The notes: a model not told the origin generated them from the sequence alone. A stretch of DNA of 64,000 nucleotides from Armigeres subalbatus (GCF_024139115.2 NC_085140.1:294529293-294593292), one strand, 5' to 3'. Shown: positions 20,013 through 31,775, counted from the first letter of the stretch. A program made the numbers and translations.

Positions 20013-22440
20013 TATCGAAAAAAACACGTGATCATATGAGTAGTGGGCTTCAGCAAAAGATCACGATAAACCATATGGAGGATGGGGGTAAAAAATATGC
20101 AAAACATATGACCTGTAAGTTAATTAATAATAATCTGAATGATGCGTCTCTTTGAAAACTAACTTAGTATGTACCTACCTGTTACGCAACATCCGAATGA
20201 TAACCAACCAACGGTCTTTTGCAACGGAAAGATACGTGACCTCATTCGCCATACACAGTTTCATTAAACTCAAACAGGGTGGTGCCCGTTTGTCAACTAC
20301 TCGAAGCTACGCACCACACCAGGAATGTCGGAACTTGTTAACTAGGTCTTGAAACTAGTTTTACGAACGATAGATGAATGGAACGATTTTATCTTTTCTT
20401 AAAGCCTCCGACGACTAATCGAATTGTGTAATAACAAAGCATTTATCCGACATTTGGCTATTGGTTAACTGGTTTGATTTGATTAAGGTTAATCGGCAAA
20501 TGTGCATCACGTGACGTCTCCCAGTTTCCAATTCCTCTCCTTCGTTTACCATTCCTTTGAATATATTTCGCGACTATTATTAATTGTGTCTCATCATACA
20601 GTTTTTCCTAGTGTTTTTCAATTATGTATTGAAAGATTAATTCAATTATGAGGGATTCTCTAACATAGTTAAGGGAACTATTCTCTTTCTATCATACAGG
20701 AAGTCATATGAATACCACTTAGAATCTATGAAAGGGCACCAGGATAGCGCTTCCAGGCGTGCAAACTTTAATTCACGATTAATCTTAAAGAACGTGCGCG
20801 CATTCTGCTCGCATGTACATAGGAGCAAAGTCGTGACCGATACCGATCTGGGAACATGATTGTCTTCCATTTGAGAAGCGCTACAGATCTACAAACCCAT
20901 GGCTGGCAATTCTTCATCTTCTGCACGGGATTCCACACAACTAACGTTACTCTGCTGCAACGATGCGATAGTTTGGCATCGGGTTATATTCGATGAACAT
21001 TGCAGGAGGAGCAACAAAAACTAGTTTCGGTGAACCCATCAGCTTGTTCGCATGCATTGGGAAAATGCATCCGCGATGAGTCGCGGGGTATTTTCAGCTA
21101 ATCTTATTCTGCCCGTGGCACCACTTTGACATTTGCATCGAGTTGCAGTTTTACTTCTCTGCTGAGAAGCAGTCGACTGACGTTCACGGCAGGGTTTGCG
21201 ATCATCCGGAGTTTAGCATGTAAGATCAGCGTAAATTTATACATTCCTATTAGAATTAATCGCACTGGAGGTAGTCAAAGCGAACGCTGAATGCACTCAG
21301 CTAATCCGAGGGACGCGCAAACCGAACGGCGTAGGTTGTTAAACCATTGATTGTCTGCCTACCAGTTCCCGAAACGACCATCAAACTAACATACATCTGG
21401 CCGCAAAGGTTAGCAACAAAATTAATCTTATGCCAGAAATCAATTTGTTCTGGTGTATCGCGTTTATTTCGAAGATGATTTCTGATATGGAATGGAATCT
21501 ATATCTTTTTTGTTTAACCCTACTACGTCATGGAAGAATCAGAAGATTCGACTCTACCTTTGTCGCTTTTTTGTAAAACTTATACGTATGAATCGTCACG
21601 TTTTTCGAACCCTTTCCCTTGACATCTAGCTGTAGTGCATTTTATGGACGTTCCCTTGCAAGAGTTTACATAAAAGCCTGACCTAATAATTTGAAAAGCA
21701 GTTGTCAAATTCCTTAATGTCTTATCTAACAAAACTTCATTCACCACATTCACATTACAATATGGACAAAAGGAAGGCAATCAAAAGGAAGCTAATCAGC
21801 CGAACGAGATCTCCTTCTACGTCAAACGTACACCAAACATAATAATCGTTGGAACTTTACATTTTGGGTAGGGGTTGCTTTTGTACTTCGACGACAAAGA
21901 AGGAAATACGCCATAATCGAAATCATTAGTGTTCGTGTTACTTCTTGCCTTGAATGAGCCCGTTTTCTGTGATTAAACCATCTCATTATTTGAGGGAAGT
22001 GGCTTTCTTCCTGCCATACCAACCGTCCAACTACCGGACGGAACAAGTTGCTTCAAACAACACCACAGCCGTATAGGTTTGTGTGGTCAAGTAAACATAT
22101 GGTGATGAGGCGAGCCTGAATTATTGCCGTAGACAACGTAACATCACATGAATGAAATCGAGATTGGCTTGGTGGATCTCGATGAAATTGGTGCACTAGT
22201 GATTATAGATCAAAAGAAAGACATAAACTTTGCCTTTAGCCTCGGATGTAACCCTTTTGGATCCATATGGTTTGAAAATGTGTAGAAGTGATCTTGACTG
22301 ACTAATGAACACAGGAAACATAACTTTGAACCATATAGCTTTATTCTTTCTCGCATTTTAGTATAAATTAATTTATCACGTATTGTCGTAATCAAAACTA
22401 GTTAATTCGGGGGGTACGTCAGGGGTTGGCTACCACTTTT
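20013..22440. other. Unique-looking non-coding sequence
   Basis: No repeat family and no recognised gene. Short ORFs on both strands lack domain motifs. It could be intron or intergenic sequence. Confidence 0.45.
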
Positions 22441-22960
22441 CATTATCTGCTACTGCGGCTTTGGCTGGTGATTCGAAGGTGAGACACAGCGAAACAGAGG
22501 AAAATGTGCCGGCGTTCGTTCCGGCACGAAATTCATCACACACACGCGAAAAGTGGCATAAAAGGAACGAACAATAAAAACATTGAATCCGCGAACAATA
22601 GACCGTGAGGGTGGTAATAAGAAGGCACCCACCAACCGCATCGGCAGGTGCAGGGTGGTGTATTATTCCGTGATGTGCCGTGGGAAGTGTTTATGTATCC
22701 CCCGTCTTGAGCGCAGTGCGGACACACGTGGGTATAGGGAGGGGAGGTTTTTCCCAAAATGGTCAGTGGCAGTCCGCAGATATCCACCATCCGTCAGTCA
22801 GCAGTATGAAAGCCGTACAAGGACGGGGAGTGGTGTTGTATATAAAAGTGAAAATTGCGATAATCGTGCGTAATTGTTTCTTTGACGTGCGCACATACGA
22901 AACTAAAAGTGTTACGAGATTGCGCTGGAAGTGGATACCGGCGATGTAGATAGGGAAAAG
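22441..22960 (+). promoter_or_regulatory. Candidate promoter / leader region
   Basis: GC-richer than the surroundings and not repetitive. TATATAAAAG at 22839-22848 is a good TATA box; GTCAGTCAGCAGT lies just upstream at about 22793-22805, and a weaker CATAAAAGG sits near 22556. No downstream start codon with a long frame follows, so any transcript would begin with a non-coding leader. This is compositional inference only. Confidence 0.25.
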
Positions 22961-23505
22961 CAATATAGACACTTTGAATGGGATATATGCAAAGAACATT
23001 TTATTTCATTGCGTTATTGTTGTATTGTTCGAGTTAAGGCATTTAATTTTGGTCGTGATTAGATTCGATATGTCATGCCAAAGTGAGTGGTCATACTCTT
23101 GGTATGTTGATGATGAATTACGTGCCAATCAAAGCAAATGAGGCGTTGATTGCATAATTGTTAGTTTGTTGGAGAGTAAATTTAAAATTATGCAGCACGT
23201 GAATTGATGCTTGTATTGTAGTCATAATTCAGACTGATTATGATTACATAAATGGCTCTCGTTCGGCTTCGAAATCATGTCTCAATTAATAACAGTTGTA
23301 TTTAAAAAGGTGTAAAACAAATTAGCCAGTTCAAAAAATGAAATATACGGAAGAGTTACTCGACAGTAGACACACTTCAAATTGATGAATATTCGTAGTT
23401 TAACATAAAAAATAAACAAGCAATCAGTATAATTCGAATAATCCGAAGCAACGCATTCTTCTTCTTCACGTCCGTAATTTTGAGATAGAATAGCTCCATG
23501 GGACA
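22961..23505. other. Non-coding, nothing recognised
   Basis: AT-rich unique sequence with no supported features. Confidence 0.45.
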
Positions 23506-23722
23506 CTTCTTCTTCTTCTTATTGGCATTACATTCTCCACTGGGACATTGCCACCTTGCTGCTTAGTGTTCATTAAGAACTTCTACTGTTATTAACAGCA
23601 AAGTTTCTAAGCCAAGTTACCATTTTTGCATATGTATATCAGGCGGCTAAACACGATGATACTTTTATACCTAGGGGAATCGAGAAAATGTCGACCTGAA
23701 AATTTCTTTGACCGGACCGGGA
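23506..23722 (-). mobile_element. SINE (Feilai/Gecko type), head missing, diverged
   Basis: (CTT)n, ATTGGCATTACATTCTCCAC, CTTAGTGTTCATTAAGAAC and ACGATGATACTTTTAT match the 16285-16581 copy. It stops near GACCGGACCGGG, without the tRNA-like head, so it is 5'-truncated, and it has more substitutions than the other copies. Confidence 0.85.
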
Positions 23723-24140
23723 TATGGGATACCATTACAATTTTTCTTTTCTTGAACTTGAACTAGAACTTGAACTGCTGTGGGTATATTGTATTGCGTA
23801 TATAATAGTGTATTGCAGTCACTTGGAGCTATTACAACTCATAAGAATGGTGGGGACCTCGCACGTCTTCTTGTTGATATCTGAGCTTAAGGATTGCTTG
23901 GAGTGTCGTAGATGTTCTGATAATACAGTGATGTTCTGAAGTAGATTGTTCTGATGTAGATTTTATGATTATTAAGTATTCTTCAAGTTTCAAACTTAAC
24001 GACAGTTTAGATTATTGTAGAAGTACTAAGAGTACTGTAAAGTGTCCATAATCTAGTGATGATGTTTCAAAGAGCTAATCCAACTCTTACGAATGATTGG
24101 TGGCATTGCTCTTCTTCTGGATGATTATTTGGAGTGGAGT
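23723..24140. other. Non-coding with short direct repeats
   Basis: A 23898-23937 segment (TTGGAGTGTCGTAGATGTTC) resembles 24296-24335 (TTGGAGTGTTGTAGAGTTTC), a local duplication. No gene. Confidence 0.45.
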
Positions 24141-24148
24141 GTTGGAGT

Positions 24149-24294
24149 CAGTGGCGTAGCCACGGGGGTGGTTCTGGACATAAAATCTCCCCCCCAGAGA
24201 CAAAATTTTTAGAAGAATTTTTTTTTCGAACCTTCTCGAAATTAAAAAATGTTCAGAAAACCCCCCCCAGACCAATTTTCTGGCTACGCCACTG
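24149..24294. mobile_element. 146-bp hAT MITE (CAGTGGCGTAGCCA ends)
   Basis: CAGTGGCGTAGCCACGGGG and its counterpart TGGCTACGCCACTG form the TIRs. Exact 8-bp duplications GTTGGAGT at 24141-24148 and 24295-24302. A lone right end of the same family is at 31849-31893. Confidence 0.95.
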
Positions 24295-24352
24295 GTTGGA
24301 GTGTTGTAGAGTTTCTGATAATACACTAATGTATCTATAATGGTTTGATTAT

Positions 24353-24427
24353 GCCCCTTTTTTATTTCTTCTTCTTTCTTCCTTTTTCTTCATCTTTCTT
24401 CCGTCTTCCGTTTCTTTATTTATATTC
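24353..24427 (+). repeat. Polypyrimidine tract, left remnant
   Basis: C/T-only runs broken by few purines (CTTCTTCTTTCTTCCTTTTTC). Together with 26498-26860 it was one tract before two elements inserted. Confidence 0.75.
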
Positions 24428-24608
24428 AGGGGCTGTTCATATACCACGTGGACAGTTAAGGAGGGAAAGGGGTGTATGGTGATTGTCCACGGTTAGTACA
24501 ATTTAAAAAAAATGTTTGAGCAGTTGTCTACGCTGAGGCCAGGATGGGAGGTCTTAAACTGACCAAAACTTGTCCACTTGATATATGCCAAATATATGGA
24601 CAGCCCCT
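24428..24608. mobile_element. MITE with AGGGGCTG ends, copy 1
   Basis: AGGGGCTGTTCATATACCAC..GTGGACAG at the left pairs with ..TATATGGACAGCCCCT at the right. A related copy is at 31605-31775. No clear target duplication. Confidence 0.7.
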
Positions 24609-24618
24609 TACTTCATTT

Positions 24619-26497
24619 TAAGCATATGCGGTATTTTGAAAAATTTCGTTTCAGACGGTTCGAAACGGAATTCCGCGAAATTTCGCGGAGTTTGAGCATG
24701 GCGAAATCTGATTTCTTGATTTCGTTTCGTTTCGCAAAATTTCAAAAATTTCGCTAGAAAAAACTAGCTTCTAACGAAACTTAAACCATACTTTATATTA
24801 ACAAAAATTTTGGCTGCGCCGCTGAACAAAATCATAACGCTGTTTTCAAAACTTTAGGTTATACAAATTTTTCTATTAACGCTTTCGACTTAACCCCATT
24901 CTGAGTCGACAAATACGTATGTAGCTTTCTGCTATAAAACGTGTCCAGTAGTTCCAAGATTCAAATTTGAATATTGTGATATTTTTTTGACTAATTGCAC
25001 AATATGAGTGCGGAATCGATAGTGTTGCTGCTGGTTATGGGATGGCAGCTAGTCCGGGAGAATGCAAAGTGCAGAAGAAATTTGTTTAGGCAATGTGCAA
25101 TCAATCGTGTTGATGCTGATCACGCCATCTAGTGTAGGAGAACGCGAAGGGATAAAACTAATGTCTGCATCGAAGAGCACAACATTACTTAGTGCGGAAT
25201 CGATCGAGTTGTAGAAGCTTATTAAACGAATTTAATGGATTGATTTGAAACACAGTTCTCGTCTTCCTGTTTTCAAAATAACTTCGTTTACAATAAATAT
25301 TTAGTCGCTTGCCAAGGTGGCTTCACACGAATTACCTTCTCAACTAACCAACGATTCCTTTCCCGGAGCGCTCACGGAGATGCAGTGCATACCTCGGTCT
25401 CTTATAACAATGATGTTAAACTAATGTTCCTCTCCTTATCCTAAATTGACTGTAAGCATCGTTATCAGTCATGAATTGAAAACTCCGAAGCAAGTACCGT
25501 TTTGACTCAAATTCCGAACATGACTCATATTCCAAACACTTGCTTTAAAATGGTCATTTTTGCTTCATTCGTGTAATTATTTCCATAGGGTATTGAGCTC
25601 GTTTATAATCTTGATCTTCGCTACGGAAAAACAAAAAAGTTATTGTTTTTGGGTGTTAAAACGCCAGTCTTTGGGATATGAGTCATGGTCAGAGAACAGA
25701 GAACCAACATATGTTTGCTTGGGACTATCACTCATCTTCAATGTACAAGTACTGGTGATCTTATTTGTTAGGTCATATGTACTGGCGCCTGCCACGACAG
25801 AATGCAAGTCAATGTAGGGAAAGGGAGGAAATGATGATGCAATCACTCACCCACTGCAAGCCGGATATACCTCTGCACTTGCCACGAGCTCATACGGATT
25901 TTATTGGAATTTTTAGGCTAGGTTCGAGAGGCAGAGGTTCGTATTGGTACACGAGCTGCCTATGTGCTAGGTAGGAGAAAGCCACTGATGAAATTTCTAA
26001 CTGTATAAAGGAAACAAGCTTTTTTTTAAAGTTCGTTTAAAAGTCTAGCAGCTACTGCTAGAATAGTATAGTTGAAGGTATAGGATAGAAATGGAAACGG
26101 CATGAAAGCCCATTTCCAGTTCTAGCGATTGCTAGAACATGAGAAATATATAGAAAGCTACAAAGTAGGAGAAAGGAACGGATCTGGGATTGAAACCACG
26201 ACCTCCTGCGTATGAGGCAGAAGTAGTAGCCATATGACTACCAAGACTGTTACGAAAAAGTGAAATCAGAATTTCGTACATAATGTAATACCAATTTAAT
26301 AAAAATTCCGCAGAAAAAAATTAAAATTTCGATTCGTTTCGAGAAATTTTGAATTAAATGAATCTTGATTTCGTATCGTTTCGAAATCTCGAAAGTAAAT
26401 CTATATTTCGTTTCGATTCGATCCGAACCAACATAGATATTTCAAATTTTGTTTCGTTTCGTTTCGTTAAGAAAAAGTGTGTTATCGCATACCCCTA
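24619..26497. mobile_element. 1.88-kb non-autonomous hAT element
   Basis: CTTCATTT is duplicated at 24611-24618 and 26498-26505. The ends are TAAGCATATGCG and, on the other strand, TAGGGGTATGCG. TTTCGTTTCG-type motifs repeat in both subterminal regions (24650-24760 and 26330-26470). No transposase frame is visible; the interior carries a SINE (26060-26252) and unassigned sequence. The 8-bp target and TAG-type ends indicate a hAT. Confidence 0.82.
26060..26252 (-). mobile_element. tRNA-derived SINE, third family
   Basis: On the minus strand: CTTGGTAGTCATATGGCTAC (A-box region), CTGCCTCATACGCAGGAGGT (anticodon-arm region), GTGGTTTCAATCCCAGATCC (B box). The body continues with TAGCAATCGCTAGAACTGGA. 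It differs from the 16.3-kb and 8.1-kb SINE heads. It lies inside the hAT at 24619-26497. Confidence 0.75.
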
Positions 26498-26860
26498 CTT
26501 CATTTTATTTTTTTTTTCTGTTTTTCCTCCTTCTTCCCTTTCAATTCTTCCCTCTCCCTTCTTTTTTTCATTTCTTCCTTTTTTCTTCTTATTTATTCCT
26601 TGCTTCTTCTCACTCTTCCTTCTTACTTCGTCCTTCTTTCATCTTTCTTCCTCCTCCTTCCTTTTTATCCTTTTTTCTTTTTCCTTCATTATTTTCCTCT
26701 CCTTTTTTCCTTCTTACTTTTTCTTATTTCTACTTTCTTCATTTTCCTTCTTGCTTTTCCACCCTCTCTTCTCACCTTTGTCATCTTTCTTCTTCGTTCT
26801 TCCTTTTCTTAATTCTTCCTTTTTTGCCTTTCTTCACATTTTCTCACTTCTCAGAGAAAG
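26498..26860 (+). repeat. ~360-bp polypyrimidine tract
   Basis: Almost only C and T on the plus strand, with TTCCTTC/TTCTTCC words. It yields long meaningless ORFs in several frames. Long homopyrimidine runs can adopt triplex structures. Confidence 0.9.
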
Positions 26861-27130
26861 TGAAATCTTGTTTCTTGTCCAGTCGTGTTTCTCCAGTAAA
26901 CGGATCGGCCAGTCGTCGAAATTTAGTTTTGCTTTGAGCGGAAGGCAAAAAGATCGGACGGTCACCGTAATTTAGCTTTACTTTGCACGGGTGAGTAAAT
27001 AAATCAGAAAGTGAAAGTCTGATTTTTGTCCAGTTGTGTTTCACCAGTAAGCAAGTTTGCAGTAACCAACGAGTGCAATGCGTGTTTCAGTCATCGGAAA
27101 AATAATAAAATATCTATTTCGTGTTCGGTG
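26853..27130 (+). repeat. Imperfect tandem duplications beside the pyrimidine tract
   Basis: GAAAGTGAAATCTTG..TCCAGTCGTGTTTCTCCAGTAA (26857-26900) returns as GAAAGTGAAAGTCTG..TCCAGTTGTGTTTCACCAGTAA (27007-27050). Between them, GATCGGCCAGTCGTCGAAAT..TTTGAGCGG and GATCGGACGGTCACCGTAAT..TTTGCACGG are a second tandem pair. An LTR-like leader is possible but no partner LTR is seen. Confidence 0.6.
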
Positions 27131-27860
27131 GCTCATGCGCATGTATTGCGCTTTGCTCCGGTCGAGACATATGCGATCGTCAATTGTTTGCAGTAGCTAT
27201 CGGGCAAGTAAGTACAGAGTACTGCGCGTCCGTTCGGTCATCCAATACGTTTAACATTTTTCTCGTGGCTAGACTGCGAATTAGTGTTATTTCCCGTCCC
27301 ATAGATCGCATCACTTACCGAAGTGAATCTAGATATCCCAAGACAATCGCGGAGATGCAGATGAAAACTCTGTCTCTAGTAACAACCCTTCTCTTCCTAT
27401 ATGACCGTAAGGACATGGCCGGCGCCGTTATTGACTTTAGATATTTGAACTCGCGAAACGTGTACATTGGGAATGGGTAGCTAGTCTCAAGCCCCATTTA
27501 TTGTGTTCTCTGTACAATTTCGCAAGTTCTAGTCAATCACGGAGTAGCAACTACGAATTGTGCGGTCATAATGCTCATGCTCATGCTTTTCACACTTTCT
27601 CACTTCTCACTTCCCATCTCTGAAGTCTCCCTATTTATTTCTCATTTCCTATTTCACGAAGAGGTTTGAGCCGCGCACCACGCTGCAGCCAACAGTTTTT
27701 AGCATAACTGCAAATTTGTTTTACTATTATTCACCTAGTCATAAATCCCTATCTGAAGAAGCAGCTAATCTGAAAAAATAAATGATTTAGTGCATAGTAA
27801 ATCATTTATTTTCTCATAGGGGATGAGTAATGTGGTTGATGTTTATGTTTTATGTTGAAT
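27131..27860. other. Non-coding, no recognised gene
   Basis: A 119-codon ORF (27121-27480) has no recognisable motif. A short palindrome AAATAAATGATTTA / TAAATCATTTATTT lies at about 27776-27813. Confidence 0.4.
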
Positions 27861-27862
27861 TA

Positions 27863-28182
27863 CAGTCACCTCTCCACATCTCGATATTAAAGGGAATATC
27901 GAGATAAGGAGATATCAAGGAATGGAAGAAAAGTTTATATGGGTACTAGATTGAAAAAAGCTTGTTGCTATAAAAACGGCAACAAAACAAATGTCATTTC
28001 TTGTTTTCGATGTGTTTGTTATTGCCCCAAGGTGGTTTAGTAGCCTAGAATTAAAGATATCGACATAGGGAGATTATCGAGATGTAGAAAGCAAAAAGGT
28101 ATGTAGATTGAAAGGACCGAGGAAACTATCGAAATACTGAGAGATATTGATATGTAGAACATCGAGATGTAGTGAGTAACTG
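27863..28182. mobile_element. 320-bp TA-target MITE, intact relative of the 1774 element
   Basis: TA|CAGTCACCTCTCCACATCTC at the left and, on the other strand, TA|CAGTTACTCACTACATCTCG at the right. ATCGAGAT(A/G)-type words recur throughout (ATATCGAGATAAGG, TTATCGAGATGTAG). Same CAGT start, ATCTCGATATT word and TA target as 1774-3549. Confidence 0.85.
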
Positions 28183-28184
28183 TA

Positions 28185-28690
28185 GTTTCATGAAGAAATT
28201 TTAAGACCTTCAGTAGAAATTCCGAATAATTCCCCGTGGAAGATTTTTTTAATGGAAATAAAATAACCCTGTGCCAATTCCAAAAACTTTCTTGTTGAAA
28301 TTCTCAATTTGAGCAGTTTCGCGTTCAAATAGGAAAATTCTGTATAAAGTCTTCAGAACTTTCCGAAGTGCTTTCTGTGAAAATTCTGAACAGTTTCCCG
28401 AAATAAATTGGAATAATGTGTCATAAAATTCTGTGAAAAAAAATTCTAGAGAAATTTGAAATTATTTTCTTTGGAAACTCCAATTTTTTTTATTAGGGAA
28501 TTCGAAAAAAAAATTGGGTGCTCCAATGATTTTCTTTGAAAATTTCAAAGAATTGTTTTTCCCGTTAATGAATTTAAAAAAATTTAAATGTTTTGTGAAA
28601 GCGTATAAGAATTTCTTGGGGAAGATCTTGAGATTTTTCTGGCAAAATTAAAAAGGTTTTAAAATGACTTCGACTAAAATGACTTTCAAC
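28185..28690. repeat. Decayed AATTCC/GAATTT-type degenerate sequence
   Basis: GAAATTCCGAATAATTCC, GAAATTCTC, GGGAATTCG and similar words recur without a fixed period. Probably an old relative of the 43.8-45.9-kb array. Confidence 0.5.
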
Positions 28691-29575
28691 GTAACGCCAG
28701 CAAGGCCGCCGCTGGCTTTAATTGAGAGGTGTATGTGACAAAACCTAAGTTTTGAAAGAAATGGGTAAAAGTTTTTCAATATTTTTTCGTTTCATACAAA
28801 TTGTATGGAAGTTCAAAAAATCTTAATTCAATTTTGGCAAAAATGTTACCCATCCCCTGCATTACCTTTTTTTGTAATTTACAATTTAAAGCACGAAAAG
28901 CTTTTGATTTTTGATCAGTAACAGAAACTTCAATGCATGCTTAAGGTGATTATAATATATTATTGTCGTACAATGCTGAAATTAAAGTCGATTGTTCAGC
29001 ATGAGTAAGCAAACTATCTACAGATGTTTCATCCCCATGGGCGTTGTTGTTCTCTCAATTCGTGCTCTTGAAAAATCACTAGGAAACGCACGTGGTTTCC
29101 AAGATGGCCGAATTGTGGCTTTGTTGTATAACCACCTTAAGAGTGATTTAAAATAACATTTTATAATCCCACAACTCAATTTTTTTTGCGGGCTTCTATG
29201 TAACGCGAGACACAATAATTCCGGACCAGCCTCAAACATATAACAGCCCTCGGTGTTTTCAGCATACTATCTACGGTTTTTTTATCAGCACTTCCGTTAT
29301 GACCCAAGTATCCCAAAATAAACATAAACATAAACATTTCATGCGATGTGGAAATGTGATTTTAGCAGAACAGTAAGATACTTCCAATACGGAACTGGGA
29401 CCAATATGGGTGCTGGTATAGCGAATCTGCACCTGCGGGAGCGTAAAATGTTGGCTTTGGGGAGTTGATAGTAACCAACAGTACGCAATTGAGACCCATG
29501 TGGGCGGAAGCAGTGCGATTCCGTACCTGCAGGAGCATTTTAAGAGACTGTAAAGGTGTTCGGCCTTACGGCACA
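28691..29575. other. Non-coding, no recognised gene
   Basis: Short ORFs only. 29330-29560 is GC-richer (CTGCACCTGCGGGAGC, CGTACCTGCAGGAGC repeat about 100 bp apart) but no family was recognised. Confidence 0.4.
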
Positions 29576-29598
29576 CTATTTTTTGTACATACTCGCTC

Positions 29599-30185
29599 TT
29601 GTTTGCAGTCGTTTGATCATTTATTCATCCACTTAGAATTCATTTGTTGATCAAAATCATTATCATATCAGGGGGGAAGGGGAATTTAATTTCTTTTTGC
29701 TCTTTTTTCGTTTCAGAGAGCGAGCAAAGGCGCTTAAACCTAGGCTATTAGCCAGGGCAAGGCTAATACCTTCGTCCCATCCGAGGAAAATCATCGGCGA
29801 GGATAATGGAGTGACATAAATTTCTTAGCAAAGTCACTCCCAACGTATTTCCACAAATTTTCTATCATTTGCTTATAATGATACTCCTAAACCACATACC
29901 CTACCCACCATCCAATTCCTTGACATCTATGAGGGCGTCGGTGAGTCGCTGGCCTCTCGTTAAGTAGATGTCATATCATCATTTCCTTCCCTTTCCTAGT
30001 AACGGAGAAGATGGTCGTGGCCGGCAATGATAGCTTTCATGTTTTATCATTTTGGACCCCCAATTGGATTTCCATTGAATCCCAAATGGAAATCCATAAG
30101 CAATTGGGGTAAGAAAGGTAAAGAATATACATGACAACTATCAGTATGCAATCAGTATGAAATACTCCGTTACAACGCAACGCAA
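29599..30185 (+). mobile_element. LINE fragment, copy C, with (CAACG)n tail
   Basis: A 23-bp direct repeat (29576-29598 and 30186-30208, starting CTATTTTTTGTAC) flanks it. It matches copy A from GAGAGCGAGCAAAGGCGCTT through GACATCTATGAGGGCGTCGG and AACGGAGAAGATGGTCGTGG to the CAACGCAACGC tail. It lacks copy A's MITE. Confidence 0.88.
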
Positions 30186-30208
30186 CTATTTTTTGTACAT
30201 ACTCGCTC

Positions 30209-30424
30209 ACATCCACACATATAGCCTAAACAGACAAAAAGAAATTTTTGGATTTGTGCAAAGCTTCTTAGTTGTCAACCAAGTGTGACTGAGTAGAACG
30301 GCAGGGCTGCTTCCGTGTGGCTTCCGGGCTTCTTCCCTCCAAACCTGTCGAAGCAGGTGGATCGCAGAGATTTGTGGGGTGCCAGAAAACGTAATTGCGG
30401 ACATGTTAGTTGGGGTTGATTATC
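30209..30424. other. Flank of a LINE ORF remnant
   Basis: Probably the upstream, frame-scrambled part of the next remnant; no motif read. Confidence 0.35.
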
Positions 30425-30720
30425 GAGGCCGACGCTACGCTTTATCGGTTTCCCGGCCAATGTCAAAGCCTGGCTACGAAAGATCGTCAACCAAGAATGG
30501 GAGAGGCGGTGGGCGTCTGCAACATCACTTAACTCTGAAAAATTAAGGGAACAACACGATTCCCTACCCAGCCTTAAGGACCAGCAACTTATTTCCCCTC
30601 CTTCACACCGGCTCCACCAGATTCTCGCACAATTTCGGAGGGAGGCCCTTCCGGACAGTAGTGTGCGAAGGTTGTGGAGTCTAAAACTCCATTGAACACG
30701 TAATTTGCTGGTGCCCTCAA
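30425..30720 (+). pseudogene. C-terminal remnant of a LINE ORF2
   Basis: The plus strand reads NQEWERRWASA, then LPSLKDQQLISP, then a broken CGVxxSIEHVI-like CPQYEF ending (CTCCATTGAACACGTAATTT, GGTGCCCTCAATACGAATTT). The order W..RW, SL.LKDQQL and ..EHVI..CPQYE is typical of the region after RNase H in I/R1/LOA-type ORF2. Frame shifts break it. Confidence 0.55.
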
Positions 30721-30837
30721 TACGAATTTCTAGTTAGTTACTAGTTAGTAGCAATGAAAATTAAATTTTGCCCATGGAGGGCCCATAGTTGGACCTAAGG
30801 GTGGATATTTTTGCTCCCATTCTCCTATTAAGTGCCC
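30721..30837. other. Spacer
   Basis: Short spacer with a TAGTTAGTTACTAGTTAGTA duplication. No other feature. Confidence 0.4.
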
Positions 30838-31228
30838 CCTTCTTCTTCTTCTTCTTCTTCTTCTTCTTCTTCTTCTTCTTCTTCTTCTTGGCATTACATC
30901 CCCACACTGGGACAGAGCCGCCTCGCTGCTTAGTGTTCATTAAGCACTTCCACAGTTATTAACTGCGAGGTTTCTAAGCCAAGTTATCATTTTTGCATTC
31001 GTATCATGAGGTGATGATGATGGTTTGTTTTTGAGGGATATTAACTCAGGCGGTCATTCATCCCTAAGAGTATCATGAGGCTAGCACGATGATACTTTTA
31101 TGCCCTAGGAAGTCGAGGGAAGTATCCAATCCGAAAACTGCCTCGACCGGCACCGGGAAACGAATCCAGCCACCCTCCGCATGGTCTTGCTTTGTAGCCG
31201 CGCGTCTTACCGCACGGCTAAGGAGGCC
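30838..31228 (-). mobile_element. SINE (Feilai/Gecko type) with long (TTC)n end
   Basis: Full match to the 16.3-kb SINE, including A box and B box (minus strand GGTTCGTTTCCCGG, one change from the copy at 16.5 kb). The (AAG)n terminus is expanded to about 17 TTC triplets (30838-30889). It contains a 59-bp nested insertion at 31011-31069. Confidence 0.9.
31011..31069 (-). mobile_element. 59-bp minimal LINE 3' end with (ATC)n tail
   Basis: GTATCATGAG is duplicated at 31001-31010 and 31070-31079, while other SINE copies have it once. The insert on the minus strand ends CAAAAACAAACCATCATCAT, a simple-repeat tail as at 17192. Read as an extremely 5'-truncated RTE-type insertion. Confidence 0.8.
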
Positions 31229-31604
31229 CCCCGGCTTTGGTAATTCTGACGATTGAAAAAAGGTGCATAATACGCTTTAAAATGTTGTTTAAACGTCTTT
31301 CAATGAAAATCAAAAATAGAGTTTTGAAAACTCCAATTCGTTTGCATTGACAGGACGTTTTCAAACTTTTAATATGATGAAACATCAAAAAAGTATGCAA
31401 ATGCATAAAAACTGGAAGAGCAGAATGCAATAAATCTAAAATGTGAAATTGATGAAATCGCGTTAAATGTTCAAAACGTGCTTATTTCGATTTTAGAAAG
31501 CATAATAGTGCTTTTGAGCGGAAACAAAAATGTGGGTTTTTGAGGTAATCAAAGAATAATGTAGTATTGCGTTCATTATTTAGCACATTAAGACCACAGC
31601 TCAA
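31229..31604. other. Non-coding, nothing recognised
   Basis: AT-rich sequence without supported features. Confidence 0.45.
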
Positions 31605-31775
31605 TGGCGCTGTCCATATACCACGTGGACAGCTTAGGGGGGATGGGGTACGGCAAATGTCCACGGCCCATAATTTTTTTTGCAAATTTATATGAACAGA
31701 ACAAAAGGCCAGGCTGGGGGAGTGGGTATCTAAAACAGATCAAAAGCTGTCCACGTGGTATATACACAACCCCTT
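31605..31775. mobile_element. MITE with GGGGCTG-type ends, copy 2
   Basis: GGCGCTGTCCATATACCACG..TGGACAGC at the left and GCTGTCCACGTGGTATATAC..AACCCCTT at the right, related to 24428-24608. The CCACGTGG core is kept in both arms here. Confidence 0.7.

Noticed and set aside
26358..26975. 205-codon and two shorter ORFs rich in Phe, Leu and Ser
   Set aside because: They are produced by the polypyrimidine tract in all three frames; no domain and no codon signature.
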